This document shows, one piece after another, positions 16,735 through 25,067 of a DNA stretch of 64,000 nt (the first letter of the stretch is position 1; each line of letters starts with the position of its first letter). Position numbers and translations under genes: made by a program. The notes beneath the pieces are model-generated. The model was not told the origin of the DNA, made no database searches, and saw only the letters and a list, made by a program, of their open reading frames with translations. The DNA is taken from the NCBI RefSeq assembly GCF_011297335.1, contig NZ_JAAOTJ010000002.1, forward strand, positions 434,001-498,000, in the 5' to 3' direction. The stretch comes from Catellatospora methionotrophica (GTDB lineage Bacteria; Actinomycetota; Actinomycetes; Mycobacteriales; Micromonosporaceae).

Positions 16735-17433
16735 GTGCAGTACCGCCCCGAGGTGTCCCGCGAAGGTGACCGCTACCAGGGACGCCGCCGTGTGTCGGCG
16801 CCCTCCCGCAGGCGCTACGCCAGCGTTCTGGCCACCGCGTTGGCCGGTGCGGGTGTCGTCGCGTTCGGCGCGGGCGCGAGCCTCGACGACGCCAAGGACG
16901 ACGCGATCCCCATCGCGGCACTGACCGCCGGTGACGGTGCCGACCGTGCCGCGTCGGGTGAGCGGGTCAGCCGCGACGACCGGCTGATGAGCACCTCGAT
17001 CAACCAGGCCCCGGACGCCTGGGTGCTGCCGCTGCGCAACTTCAACCTGACCTCCCGGTTCGGGATGCGCTGGGGCAGGCTGCACCAGGGGCTGGATCTG
17101 GCGGGTCTGCCCGAGGGCACGCCGTTCGCGGCGGTGCGCTCGGGCACGGTGGTGCAGGCGGGCTGGAACGGCGGTTACGGCAACTCGGTCATCATCGACC
17201 ACGGCGACGGCGTGCAGACGCTGTACGGCCACTCCAGCAAGGTCAAGGTCAAGGTCGGGCAGCAGGTCAAAGCCGGCGACGTGATCGCGCTGCTGGGCAA
17301 CACCGGGCACTCCTTCGGCACCCACCTGCACCTGGAGGTGCACGTCAACGGGGTCGCGCAGAACCCGCTGACGTGGTTCAAGAAAAAGGGCGTCGACTAC
17401 GAGCTGGAGATCGAGACCGTCTACGGCGGGTGA
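16735..17433 (+). CDS. M23-family metallopeptidase (lysostaphin-type cell-wall hydrolase)
   Basis: This 232-residue exported protein has a basic N-terminus and a hydrophobic segment at about 28-48 (SVLATALAGAGVVAFGAGAS), then a linker and a C-terminal peptidase M23 domain (about 105-225). The zinc ligands are in HQGLDLAG and the HLHLEVH motif, and the YGNSVIIDHGDGVQTLYGH strand is typical. It should cleave peptide cross-links in peptidoglycan at the cell surface. The GTG at 16735 has GGAG nine bases upstream, inside a palindrome. No partner gene is adjacent. Confidence 0.9.
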   Translation: MQYRPEVSREGDRYQGRRRVSAPSRRRYASVLATALAGAGVVAFGAGASLDDAKDDAIPIAALTAGDGADRAASGERVSRDDRLMSTSINQAPDAWVLPLRNFNLTSRFGMRWGRLHQGLDLAGLPEGTPFAAVRSGTVVQAGWNGGYGNSVIIDHGDGVQTLYGHSSKVKVKVGQQVKAGDVIALLGNTGHSFGTHLHLEVHVNGVAQNPLTWFKKKGVDYELEIETVYGG

Positions 17434-17512
17434 AATCCGGCAAACGGCCGGTTCGGGGGCGCGATCCGGGGCACGGTAGAGCCAGGTACGCGACGGTGAA
17501 CGGACGGATGCC

Positions 17513-17959
17513 ATGCCACTCGAAGGTGAGTACGAACCCAGTCCCGAGAAGTGGGTACGCGATCAGGTCGCCATGTACGAGAGTTCGGGCGGCACCAAGG
17601 GCACCACGCTGCTGGACACCGGTCTGCCGGTGATCATTCTGGCCACGGTGGGCGCGAAGAGCGGCAAGATCCGCAAGACGCCGCTGATGCGCGTCGAGCA
17701 CGACGGCCGGTACGCCGCGGTGGCCTCGCTGGGCGGAGCGCCCAAGCATCCCGTCTGGTACTACAACGTCCTGCAGCACCCCACGGTCGAACTGCAGGAC
17801 GGGCCGCGGCGGCGGGACATGACGGCCCGTGAGGTGACCGGCGCGGAGAAGGCGCAGTGGTGGGAGCGCGCGGTCGCGGCGTATCCGCCGTACGCCGACT
17901 ACCAGAAGAAGACCGACCGCGAGATTCCTGTCTTCGTACTGGAACCGAAGGCCAGCTGA
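17513..17959 (+). CDS. F420-dependent nitroreductase-family oxidoreductase (DDN type)
   Basis: The 148-residue protein fits the deazaflavin(F420)-dependent nitroreductase family in length and motifs. It has an N-terminal W-V-R-D-Q-V helix, then [20 protein letters not shown] with the GAKSGK(I/L)RKTPLMRV signature, [15 protein letters not shown], and a C-terminal PVFVLEP strand. Members use reduced F420 to reduce diverse small molecules. The natural substrate cannot be read from sequence. The ATG at 17513 begins the conserved N-terminus. It stands alone between the M23 peptidase and a small membrane-peptide frame. Confidence 0.9.
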   Translation: MPLEGEYEPSPEKWVRDQVAMYESSGGTKGTTLLDTGLPVIILATVGAKSGKIRKTPLMRVEHDGRYAAVASLGGAPKHPVWYYNVLQHPTVELQDGPRRRDMTAREVTGAEKAQWWERAVAAYPPYADYQKKTDREIPVFVLEPKAS

Positions 17960-18040
17960 GCCGCAACTGAAGATCGATAACCTCATCTGTTCGGCGGAGC
18001 CGGGGTCACACGCTCGGCTCCTTACCCCTATCCTCTCGGG

Positions 18041-18166
18041 GTGCTCAACAACATCAACACCACAGCGGTCCTGCTTGCACTACCCGTCGCCGCCGCCGCG
18101 GTCGCCGTCCTCGGCTACGCCGCCGGCCGCGCCTTCCGCCGACGGCGATCACGGGCCGTCCGCTGA
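18041..18166 (+). CDS. 41-residue single-pass membrane peptide (candidate small ORF)
   Basis: GTG at 18041 opens a 41-codon frame ending at TGA 18164-18166. It has a short polar N-terminus, a 20-residue Ala/Val/Leu membrane segment (VLLALPVAAAAVAVLGYAAG) and a very basic tail (RAFRRRRSRAVR), a classic inside-positive topology. The upstream ribosome site is weak. It is too short for standard gene calling. I treat it as a plausible but unproven gene. Confidence 0.4.
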   Translation: MLNNINTTAVLLALPVAAAAVAVLGYAAGRAFRRRRSRAVR

Positions 18167-18218
18167 CCACGCGGAGCATGGCCCAGGCCACCGGTCGGGG
18201 CCGTGCTCCCGGTTCCCG

Positions 18219-18740
18219 TCACGCCGCTGGGCGTGAACCCGCCGGGTCGGCGTCGAGCACATGTGTGACGAACGCGGTCACCTTCTGCCGCAGGCGTGCG
18301 ACGCGCTCCTGCGGGGTGAGGCTCTCCGGCGGCTGCGGCAGGAACGGTTTGCGCAGTTCGCGGACGTACAGCGAGCACGCCAGATCGGTGCAGGCGTACA
18401 TCCCGGCCGTGTTGCCCGCCCGTCCGGCGGCTCCGGCCAGCCGGGCCGCGAACAGGGCGATCGAGGCGGCGTCGTGCAAGGTGTGGCAGAACCCGCACAT
18501 GTTCGACCGCATCAGGCTCCGCGGCGGCACGGTCGCGCTGAGTGCCAGCCCGACGACGGTGGAGCCCAGTGGCGTCACCAGGTATGCCCGGCCGGGCGCC
18601 TTGGCATCGCGCCAGCCGAGGAAGTCGAGGTCCGGCCAGGCGAGCTGTTCGGGCGGCCCGGGCAGTGTCAGCCGCTGAGCCTCGCCCTTCGACGTGTTCG
18701 CCAAACAGCCACGGATCTCGGCTGCGCTGAGTGGTTGCAT
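18219..18740 (-). CDS. FBP-domain protein with treble-clef zinc finger (EF-G-binding / FusB-like C-terminus)
   Basis: The 173-residue protein starts MQPLSAAEIRGCLANTSKGE, which matches the beginning of actinobacterial FBP-domain proteins. That is why the start at 18740 is preferred over the in-frame ATG at 18758 or the longer frame to 18923. GGACAGG lies 6 bases upstream of it. Four cysteines in MCGFCHTLHDA and YACTDLACSLYVREL form the treble-clef zinc site. The fold is shared with FusB-type proteins that bind elongation factor G and rescue it from fusidic acid. Whether this one binds EF-G is unknown. Confidence 0.75.
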   Translation of the reverse strand: MQPLSAAEIRGCLANTSKGEAQRLTLPGPPEQLAWPDLDFLGWRDAKAPGRAYLVTPLGSTVVGLALSATVPPRSLMRSNMCGFCHTLHDAASIALFAARLAGAAGRAGNTAGMYACTDLACSLYVRELRKPFLPQPPESLTPQERVARLRQKVTAFVTHVLDADPAGSRPAA

Positions 18741-19013
18741 GATCATCCTGTCCGTCATCGGGCCGGACCGGAGCGGCCTGCCACTTCTCATACGCCCCGG
18801 TGTCGAGGTCCGGTGGGGCGCGGGCCCCAGGGTCGTCGGCCGCACGGCGCCCGGCAACCCGTTTTTTCGCAGGGTGGGCGGCCGGGACGGCCTGCGAGCG
18901 GGGTCGGCCAGGGATCGCGCCAACCGGGGTGTCAGATGCTCTGACCAGCGTAAAGTCGACAGGGGTCGGTTTCAGGAACGCTTGTGTGGTGTCGCTGTTC
19001 GGAGGTGTTTAGC

Positions 19014-19493
19014 ATGACTGTTCGAACCCCTCGCATCGAAGATCATCCAGACCTCGCCGAGCTCAGGCTGCGGTACGAGGAAGCCGCCGAAACCCCGACG
19101 GCGCAGGTGGTGGAGGGACTCACCCTGCTGTCAGGCCTCTACCTCGCGATCTCGCCCTGGGTGGTGGGTTTCGACAGCAACGCCAGCCTGACGGCGAGCA
19201 ACGTCATCACCGGTATCGGACTGGCCGTGCTGGCGCTGTGCTTCGCCACCATGTTCGCGGGCTCGCACCGGATCGCCTGGGTCGCCCCGATCCTCAGCCT
19301 GTGGGCGATCGTCTCGCCCTGGCTGGTCAGCGGCCCCGCACCGAGTGTGGGCGCGATCGTCAGCAACGTCATCGTCGGCCTCGTGGGTCTGGTGTGCACC
19401 ATCGCCATGATGTCGATGGGCAGGCGCAAGGTCGCCGACGCGGCGGAAATCGGCACGGCGGCGCAGTCCTACCGCGAGGTGCCCCGGACCTAG
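19014..19493 (+). CDS. SPW-repeat membrane protein
   Basis: A 159-residue protein with a 35-residue soluble N-terminus and four hydrophobic segments. Two SPW repeats are recognisable, each with the signature Ser-Pro-Trp (ISPWVVGFD and VSPWLVSG). The family is restricted largely to actinobacteria and some proteobacteria; its function is not known. ATG 19014 has CGGAGG about 9 bases upstream and is preferred over the ATG at 18984. A long perfect hairpin terminates the gene. Confidence 0.85.
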   Translation: MTVRTPRIEDHPDLAELRLRYEEAAETPTAQVVEGLTLLSGLYLAISPWVVGFDSNASLTASNVITGIGLAVLALCFATMFAGSHRIAWVAPILSLWAIVSPWLVSGPAPSVGAIVSNVIVGLVGLVCTIAMMSMGRRKVADAAEIGTAAQSYREVPRT

Positions 19494-19526
19494 GCCGTCG
19501 ATCCGCCGACTGATCGCGATCGTCGA

Positions 19527-19573
19527 ACTCCCCGCCGGGCAGGCGACAGCACAAAGCCTGCCCGGCGGGGAGT
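19527..19573. terminator. 17-bp perfect hairpin between convergent SPW and TetR genes
   Basis: The arms at 19527-19543 and 19557-19573 are exact complements around a 13-base loop. The element lies between the plus-strand SPW gene (ends 19493) and the minus-strand TetR gene (ends 19634). It is likely a bidirectional intrinsic terminator. Confidence 0.75.
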
Positions 19574-19633
19574 CGCGCTGTGACGACGCGAGTTCACGGC
19601 GGCGGCCCGGCGATGCGGCGGCGTCGCGTTCGC

Positions 19634-20257
19634 TCAGCTCGCGGCCGGGCGGCGGAAGACGCCGTACCACCAGGTGGCGGCCAGTTCCCGGGCGGCCGCG
19701 GCGTCGCGGCCCCCGTCGTCGGTGGTGACGTGGCGCAGCAGGAAACGGTCACCGCCGTCGATCATGAGGCGGGTGGCGGCCGCGGGGTCGATGTCGGCGG
19801 GGGTGCGTCCGGCGGCCTGTTCGGCGGCGATGAGCCGGCGGGTGTTGTCGCGGAACGCTTCGAGCCGGTCGTTCCAGAAGTCGCGCACGGCCGGGTCGTA
19901 CGCGGAGGTCTCCTGCACCGCCGTCAGCAGCGCGGCGTGGGCCCGGTACGTGGCGATGACGTCGGTGAACGTCGTGGTGAGGCCGTCGAGGCCGGCTTCG
20001 GGCCGCCAGGCGGCGGTGATGCCGAACGAGGTCTCGCTCATCGAGGCGGCCAGGCGCAGCAGCAGCTGGGTCTTGTCGGCGAAGTAGAGGTAGAACGTCG
20101 AGCGGGCCACCCCTGCGGCGGCGGCGATGCGCTGCACGCCGAGTTCGGTGAATCCGGCGCCCTCGGCGAGCAGGCGGGTGACCGTGTCGAGGATCTGGGC
20201 CTCGACGCCGCCGCGGCGGTCGGCGGCGCCGGAACGGCGTCTGGTGATGGACGGCAT
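19634..20257 (-). CDS. TetR-family repressor, divergent to aldo/keto reductase
   Basis: The 207-residue protein carries an N-terminal TetR helix-turn-helix (about 20-65: ILDTVTRLLAEGAGFTELGV, IAAAAGVARSTFYLYFADKT) and a helical ligand domain. It is transcribed away from the aldo/keto reductase gene, with two inverted repeats in the 113-bp gap, so it probably represses that gene and itself. The ligand is unknown, plausibly an aldehyde or ketone handled by the reductase. Confidence 0.88.
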   Translation of the reverse strand: MPSITRRRSGAADRRGGVEAQILDTVTRLLAEGAGFTELGVQRIAAAAGVARSTFYLYFADKTQLLLRLAASMSETSFGITAAWRPEAGLDGLTTTFTDVIATYRAHAALLTAVQETSAYDPAVRDFWNDRLEAFRDNTRRLIAAEQAAGRTPADIDPAAATRLMIDGGDRFLLRHVTTDDGGRDAAAARELAATWWYGVFRRPAAS

Positions 20258-20307
20258 AGCTGGATCTTAGGCGTGGTGGCGGCTGGTCAGGGCCGAGCTA
20301 CGCTGGT

Positions 20308-20326
20308 GTCGGACATAGTGTCCGAC
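20308..20326. promoter_or_regulatory. TetR-type operator candidate (GTCGGACA-TAG-TGTCCGAC)
   Basis: A perfect 8-bp inverted repeat with a 3-base centre lies about 50 bases from each of the divergent start codons of the TetR and reductase genes. Size, symmetry and position match TetR-family operators. Confidence 0.65.
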
Positions 20327-20338
20327 GAAGTGTCTTGC

Positions 20339-20356
20339 GATCACGTCAGCGTGATC
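20339..20356. promoter_or_regulatory. Second inverted repeat (GATCACG-N4-CGTGATC) in the same gap
   Basis: GATCACG (20339-20345) and CGTGATC (20350-20356) are exact complements around TCAG, ending just before the AAAGGA ribosome site of the reductase gene. It may be a second binding site for another regulator or a small leader hairpin. Its sequence is unrelated to the first repeat. Confidence 0.4.
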
Positions 20357-20370
20357 AGGAAAGGAACACC

Positions 20371-21402
20371 GTGAAGTACCGCCTGCTGGGCCGCACCGGA
20401 GTCTGGGTCTCGGAGATCTCGCTGGGAACGATGACCTTCGGCGGCGCGGACCACCCCGTCTACGGCCCCCTCGGCGGCCTGGGCCGCGCCGAGGCCGACC
20501 GGATCGTGGGCACCGCGCTCGACGCGGGAATCAACTTCATCGACACGGCCGACGTCTACGCCGACGGCGAGAGCGAGCAGCTGCTCGGTCAGGCGTTGGG
20601 CTCCCGGCGCGACGAGATCGTGCTCGCGACCAAGGTGCACGCGCCGACCGGACCCGGCCCCAACGACGCGGGCTGGTCGCGGCTGCACGTGATGCGGGCG
20701 CTGGAAGCCAGCCTGCGCCGCCTGGGCACCGATCACATCGACCTCTACCAGCTGCACAACTACGACCCGCTGACCCCGTTCGAGGAGGTGCTCGCCGCGC
20801 TCGGCGACGCCGTACGCCAGGGCAAGGTCCGTTACATCGGGTGCGCCAACCTGTCCGCCTGGCAGATCAGCCGGGCGCTGGGCGTGTCGGCGAGGCACGG
20901 GCTGCCCGCCTTCGCGGCGACGCAGGCCTACTACTCCCTGGTCGGCCGCGACGCCGAACACGAACTGGTGCCGATGGCCCAGGCCGAAGGCGTCGGGCTG
21001 ACCGTGTGGAGCCCCCTGGCCGGCGGCTTCCTCAGCGGCAAGCTGCACCGTGACGGCACGGCCGAGCCCGGCAGCAGGCGCGCCGCGCCCGACTATCCCG
21101 ACTTCCCGCCGGTCGACCGGGAGCGCGGCCACGACGTGCTGGACGTCCTGCGTGCCGTCGCCGCCCGCCACGCCGTCAGCGTGCCCCGCGTGGCGCTGGC
21201 CTGGCTGTTGGCACAGCCGGCGGTGACCAGTGTCATCGTGGGCGCGCGGAGGGTCGAGCAGTTGGCTGACAACGCCGCGGCCAGCGACCTGGTGCTGACC
21301 GCGCAGGACCTGGCCGACCTGGACCGGGTGTCGGCTCCGCCGGCGCTGTATCCGGGCTGGATCCAGCAGATGTTCGCCGCGGCCCGGCAACCGGTCGGCT
21401 GA
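20371..21402 (+). CDS. Aldo/keto reductase (NADPH-dependent)
   Basis: The 343-residue TIM-barrel enzyme has the family landmarks. These are YRLLGRTGVWVSEISLGTMTFG at the N-terminus (given here as the fragments LGRTG and SLGTMTFG), the catalytic Asp/Tyr in INFIDTADVYADG, ATKVHAP with the catalytic lysine, LYQLHNYDP with the catalytic histidine region, and a C-terminal SVIVGARRVEQL cofactor motif. It probably reduces small aldehydes or ketones with NADPH. The GTG at 20371 follows GGAAAGGAAC. Divergence from a TetR gene suggests substrate-induced expression. Confidence 0.9.
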   Translation: MKYRLLGRTGVWVSEISLGTMTFGGADHPVYGPLGGLGRAEADRIVGTALDAGINFIDTADVYADGESEQLLGQALGSRRDEIVLATKVHAPTGPGPNDAGWSRLHVMRALEASLRRLGTDHIDLYQLHNYDPLTPFEEVLAALGDAVRQGKVRYIGCANLSAWQISRALGVSARHGLPAFAATQAYYSLVGRDAEHELVPMAQAEGVGLTVWSPLAGGFLSGKLHRDGTAEPGSRRAAPDYPDFPPVDRERGHDVLDVLRAVAARHAVSVPRVALAWLLAQPAVTSVIVGARRVEQLADNAAASDLVLTAQDLADLDRVSAPPALYPGWIQQMFAAARQPVG

Positions 21403-21468
21403 CCGGCTGCCGGGTGGGCGCGACCCCGCAAGCGCGAGCACGCCTCCTTCAGAGAGTGTCGGCGTAGG

Positions 21469-23580
21469 TCACGGGCCCAGGGTCAGTGTCCAGGTGTCGA
21501 TCCGGCCGACGTCGGACGACGCCGCGTCCTGGACGCGCAGGCGCCACGTGCCGTTGGCGGTCTCGCCGGACAGGTTCACGGTGTAGGTCTGGTGGATGTC
21601 GTCGGCGCTGCCGCCGGAGCGGTTGCTCAGCGAGTAGCTCGACCCGTCCGGTGCGACCAGGCTGACCACCAGATCGCCACGGTACGGGTGGACGATGTGC
21701 ACCTCCGCCGTCGATGACGCCGAGGCCGCTGCCGGGCAGCCGCTGATGGTGACGGTGCTCTCGACCGCGGCTCCCGCGTCCGGGATCGCGACGTCGGCGG
21801 GGTTGCTCGCCCGGCAGCTGCCGGACCCGGTCAGGCCCGTCTGCGTGATCGTGAGGGTGCTGGCGACCGGGTTGAGCCGCAGCCCGGCGCCAGCCGGCGG
21901 GCGCAGCGTGTAGTCGTAGTCGGTGGAGATCACCACCAGGCCGATCCGGTGTCCGGCGGCGAACACGTAGTCCTTGGGCTGCATGGCGAAGGTCAGCGTG
22001 TACTCCGTGCCCTGCACGACCTTCTCGCTGGTGGCGCGGCTGTTGCGGTTCTGCGGGTCGATCCAGCCGCGGGTGACGATCACGGGGGTGGTGCTGGTGC
22101 CCGTGCCGCCGTAGTCGACCAGCAGCGCGGTCACGTTGGCGTCGTTGCGATTGGTGACGGCCAGGCGCAGTGAGACGCGGGGCGAGCCGGTCAGGGTGAC
22201 CGCGGCGGGCAGGTTGCCGGTCCGGTAGACCAGCCGGTTGCCGTTCGCGGTGTCCGGGTTCGCGACCAGCGTCGTCGCCGTGCTGGTCCGGCCGTTGTCG
22301 GTGAACTGCTGCGCCGTGGTGCCCGACGGCGTGCCGAGGGTCAGCCCGCCGGGTGCGGTGGCCGACGTCGTGTCGAGCTTGAACACGGCCGGGGCGGCGG
22401 CGGGGTTGGGCCAGTCGGCGTACTGCCGCCAGGCGCCGTCCTTGAACTGCACCTCGGCCCGGGGCTCGGTGAGGATGCCGTTGTCGACGCCCTTGAGGAA
22501 GTACGCGAACCAGCGCTCGACGGTCGCCTTGTAGTCCGACCGTGAGGTCGTGCCGTGGCCGCCGTTGTGCAGCCAGATCTTGCGGGGCACGTTGTTGGCC
22601 CGAAGCGCGTCCCACCACTGCGCGTAGTGCTGGCCCTTGACGTTCCAGTCGGACTGGCCGTGGATGACGAACACGCCCGCGGTGACCTTGTCGGCCTTGC
22701 CGACGTAGTCGCGGTCGGCCCAGAACTGCTTCCAGTCGCCGGTGATCCGGTCCTGGTCGGTCTCGATCTGGTCGATGCGGCTGGTGCACCCGGTCCGGTC
22801 GACCACGGCGCGGGCCAGCACGTCGGCGTCCTCGCCCTGGTAGCCGCCGGGCGCGACGACGAGCCCGTTGGCCCGGTAGTAGTCGTACCAGCTGGAGATC
22901 GCCGAGATCGGCACGATCGCCTTGAGCCCCGCGACACCGGTGGCGGCGGCCATGTTCGGCAGCGTGCCGTTGTACGAGACGCCGATCATGCCGACGTTGC
23001 CGGTGCTCCAGGATGCGGTCACCAGAGCGCCCGCCGCGCTGTAGCCGCGGGCGCGGCCGTTGAGCCAGTCCACGACCGCGGTGGTGGCCAGGGTCTCCTG
23101 CATGTCGCCGCTGGTCGGGCAGCCCTCGGAGTCGCCGGTGCCGAGGCTGTGGCCGAGCACGACCGCGTACCCCTTGGGCACGAAGTAGTCGTCGTACCAG
23201 TCGGGCAGGTCCGGCACCGGCCGGGCGGCGTTGAGGCCCGGCCCGGCCGTGGGCGGTGCGCCCGGCGTGAGCGGGAACAGGTTCTCCTGCGGCAGGGCGG
23301 TGACGTTCACACCATGGTTGGCGGCGTTGGCCAGCCCGTTGCGGTACGGGCTCTGCTCGAACACGACGGGGACCGGCCCGCCGCTCGACGGCCGGGCGAT
23401 GTCGATGGCGATCCGGTCGAGCCTGCCGTCGCCGTTGGAGTCCACGCTGGACTCGACGTAGACCCGTTCCTCGATCTGGGCGAGCGCGGCCTGCGGCGCT
23501 GCCGCCGCGACGGCGACGGGGATCGGGAGGGTGGCTGCGAGCAGCGCGACGATGAGCGTCAGGCGGTGGGTGAACCGCAT
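21469..23580 (-). CDS. Secreted Xaa-Pro dipeptidyl-peptidase-like (S15/CocE) hydrolase with P-domain
   Basis: A 703-residue exported protein with a clear signal peptide (LTLIVALLAATLPIPVAVAA). The alpha/beta-hydrolase core has the nucleophile in GVSYNGTLPN, the acid in VIHGQSDWNVKG and the histidine in HNGGHGTTS. A beta-rich X-Pro-type C-terminal domain follows (including TGSPRVSLRLAVTN). The last 130 residues form a proprotein-convertase P-domain (AEVHIVHPYRGDLVVSLVAP, then NGTWRLRVQDAA and DTWTLTLGP), common on secreted bacterial peptidases. It probably releases X-Pro dipeptides or hydrolyses related amides or esters outside the cell. Confidence 0.85.
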   Translation of the reverse strand: MRFTHRLTLIVALLAATLPIPVAVAAAAPQAALAQIEERVYVESSVDSNGDGRLDRIAIDIARPSSGGPVPVVFEQSPYRNGLANAANHGVNVTALPQENLFPLTPGAPPTAGPGLNAARPVPDLPDWYDDYFVPKGYAVVLGHSLGTGDSEGCPTSGDMQETLATTAVVDWLNGRARGYSAAGALVTASWSTGNVGMIGVSYNGTLPNMAAATGVAGLKAIVPISAISSWYDYYRANGLVVAPGGYQGEDADVLARAVVDRTGCTSRIDQIETDQDRITGDWKQFWADRDYVGKADKVTAGVFVIHGQSDWNVKGQHYAQWWDALRANNVPRKIWLHNGGHGTTSRSDYKATVERWFAYFLKGVDNGILTEPRAEVQFKDGAWRQYADWPNPAAAPAVFKLDTTSATAPGGLTLGTPSGTTAQQFTDNGRTSTATTLVANPDTANGNRLVYRTGNLPAAVTLTGSPRVSLRLAVTNRNDANVTALLVDYGGTGTSTTPVIVTRGWIDPQNRNSRATSEKVVQGTEYTLTFAMQPKDYVFAAGHRIGLVVISTDYDYTLRPPAGAGLRLNPVASTLTITQTGLTGSGSCRASNPADVAIPDAGAAVESTVTISGCPAAASASSTAEVHIVHPYRGDLVVSLVAPDGSSYSLSNRSGGSADDIHQTYTVNLSGETANGTWRLRVQDAASSDVGRIDTWTLTLGP

Positions 23581-23638
23581 GTGGCTTCCTTCCAGGGGTG
23601 GTGGACAGTCGCCGAGGGTCGGATACAGCGTGATGGTT

Positions 23639-23658
23639 GTCGATGCTTTCAGATCGAC
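23639..23658. promoter_or_regulatory. Inverted repeat GTCGAT-N8-ATCGAC in a divergent promoter gap
   Basis: A perfect 6-bp inverted repeat sits in the 194-bp space between the divergent peptidase (start 23580) and glycosyltransferase (start 23775) genes. An operator is possible. The short arms make chance occurrence plausible. Confidence 0.25.
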
Positions 23659-23774
23659 GATGGTGATTCAAGCGGCGCGGGATGGGCGTACGGCGGCCGC
23701 ACCGCCCCAGTGGCGCGGCAAAGCGGCAGGCAGGGCGGCGTGGCGCCCCCGGCGGGCACCACTACTGTGTCGCC

Positions 23775-25067
23775 ATGGCTCGGATCATCGTGGCGTCAAT
23801 GCCGTTCGCAGGTCACGTCGGTGTGATGAGCGCGGTCGCCGGTGAGCTCGCGGACCGCGGCCACGAGGTGCTGGCCTACACCGGGGCGAAGTACGAGCAG
23901 CGCTTCCGTGCGGTGGGCGCGCAGTGGCTGCCGTGGCAGCGGGCGACCGACTTCGACGACAGCGACCTCGCCGCGACGTTCCCGCCGGTCGGCGACGGCA
24001 AGGGCCTGCGCGGCGGCATGGCCAACGTCGAGCACGTGCTGATGGGCACCGGCGCGGGCCAGGCCGCCGACCTGCTCGCCGAGGTGGCGCGCCGACCGGC
24101 CGACCTGCTGGTCACCGACCACCTGGCGTTCGGCGCGGCGCTGGCGGGGGAGACCCTGGGCCTGCCCTGGGCCTCGGTGTCGGTGACGCCGCTGCCACTG
24201 GAGAGCCGGGAGCTGCCCCCGCCCGGATTCCCGGCGATGCCCGCCAGGGGACCGCTCGGCCGGGTCCGCGACCGGGCCCTGCGGTCGGCCGTACACGCGA
24301 TGACCGGCCGTTTGCTGAGCCCGATGCTGAACCGGATGCGTGCGGGCGCGGGCCTGCCCCCGACCACGGGTGGCATGGACAGCCTGCTGTCGCCGCACCT
24401 GATCCTGGCGCAGGGTGTGGTCGGGCTGGAATACCCGCGCACCGACCTGCCGCCGTACGTCCACTTCGTCGGCCGCCTGGCCGCCGCACCCGCCGCGCAG
24501 GAGCTCCCGCCGTGGTGGGCCGAGGTCGAGTCGGCGCGGTCCGCGGGGCTGCCGGTCGTGCACGTCACCCAGGGAACCCTCGACGTGGACCTGTCCGACC
24601 TGCTCAAACCCGCGATCGCGGGACTCGGCGGGGAGCGGGTGCTGGTGGTGTGCACCACGGGCGGCGCGCCGGTCGACGCGCTCGGGCCGTTGCCGGACAA
24701 CGTCCGCGCGGCCCGCTTCCTGCCGCACGACCGGCTGCTGCCGCTCACCGACGTCATGGTCACCAACGGCGGCTGGGGCGGCGTACTGGCCGCGGTGCAG
24801 GCCGGGGTGCCGCTCGTGGTCGCCGGAGCCTCGCTGGACAAGCCCGAGGTCGCCCGCCGGGTCGCCTGGTCGGGCGTCGGCCGCAACCTGCACACCGGCA
24901 GGCCCGGCGCGGCCCGGGTCCGCCGGGCGGTGCGCCAGGTGCTCGCCCGGCCGGAACTGGCCGGGCGCGCCCGCGAACTGGGCGTGAGGATGGCCGCGGC
25001 CGGTGGCGCGGGCGCGGCGGCGACGCTGCTCGAAGGGCTGATCGGCGAGCGGGTGGCGGGCCGCTAA
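23775..25067 (+). CDS. GT1-type (UGT/MGT-like) glycosyltransferase
   Basis: The 430-residue enzyme has the GT-B layout of macrolide/flavonoid-type glycosyltransferases. The acceptor half starts ARIIVASMPFAGHVGVMSAV, whose GHV is the usual catalytic-histidine position. The donor half has VVHVTQGTLD, RAARFLPHDRLLPLTDVMVT and the NGGWGGVLAAVQAGVPLVV signature. It likely transfers a sugar from a nucleotide donor to a small molecule. The start at 23775 gives the canonical N-terminus. Its stop overlaps the stop of the convergent methyltransferase gene by 4 bases. No natural-product cluster surrounds it. Confidence 0.87.
   Translation: MARIIVASMPFAGHVGVMSAVAGELADRGHEVLAYTGAKYEQRFRAVGAQWLPWQRATDFDDSDLAATFPPVGDGKGLRGGMANVEHVLMGTGAGQAADLLAEVARRPADLLVTDHLAFGAALAGETLGLPWASVSVTPLPLESRELPPPGFPAMPARGPLGRVRDRALRSAVHAMTGRLLSPMLNRMRAGAGLPPTTGGMDSLLSPHLILAQGVVGLEYPRTDLPPYVHFVGRLAAAPAAQELPPWWAEVESARSAGLPVVHVTQGTLDVDLSDLLKPAIAGLGGERVLVVCTTGGAPVDALGPLPDNVRAARFLPHDRLLPLTDVMVTNGGWGGVLAAVQAGVPLVVAGASLDKPEVARRVAWSGVGRNLHTGRPGAARVRRAVRQVLARPELAGRARELGVRMAAAGGAGAAATLLEGLIGERVAGR

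Noticed and set aside
16591-16735. Cyclic-di-AMP (ydaO-type) riboswitch before the M23 peptidase
   Set aside because: The position would be typical, but the conserved core words of that class were not found by eye; only generic hairpins remain.
18841-19013. Sigma-B-like promoter before the SPW gene
   Set aside because: GGTTTC and a GGTG-like element occur with plausible spacing, but the -10 match is too weak to claim.
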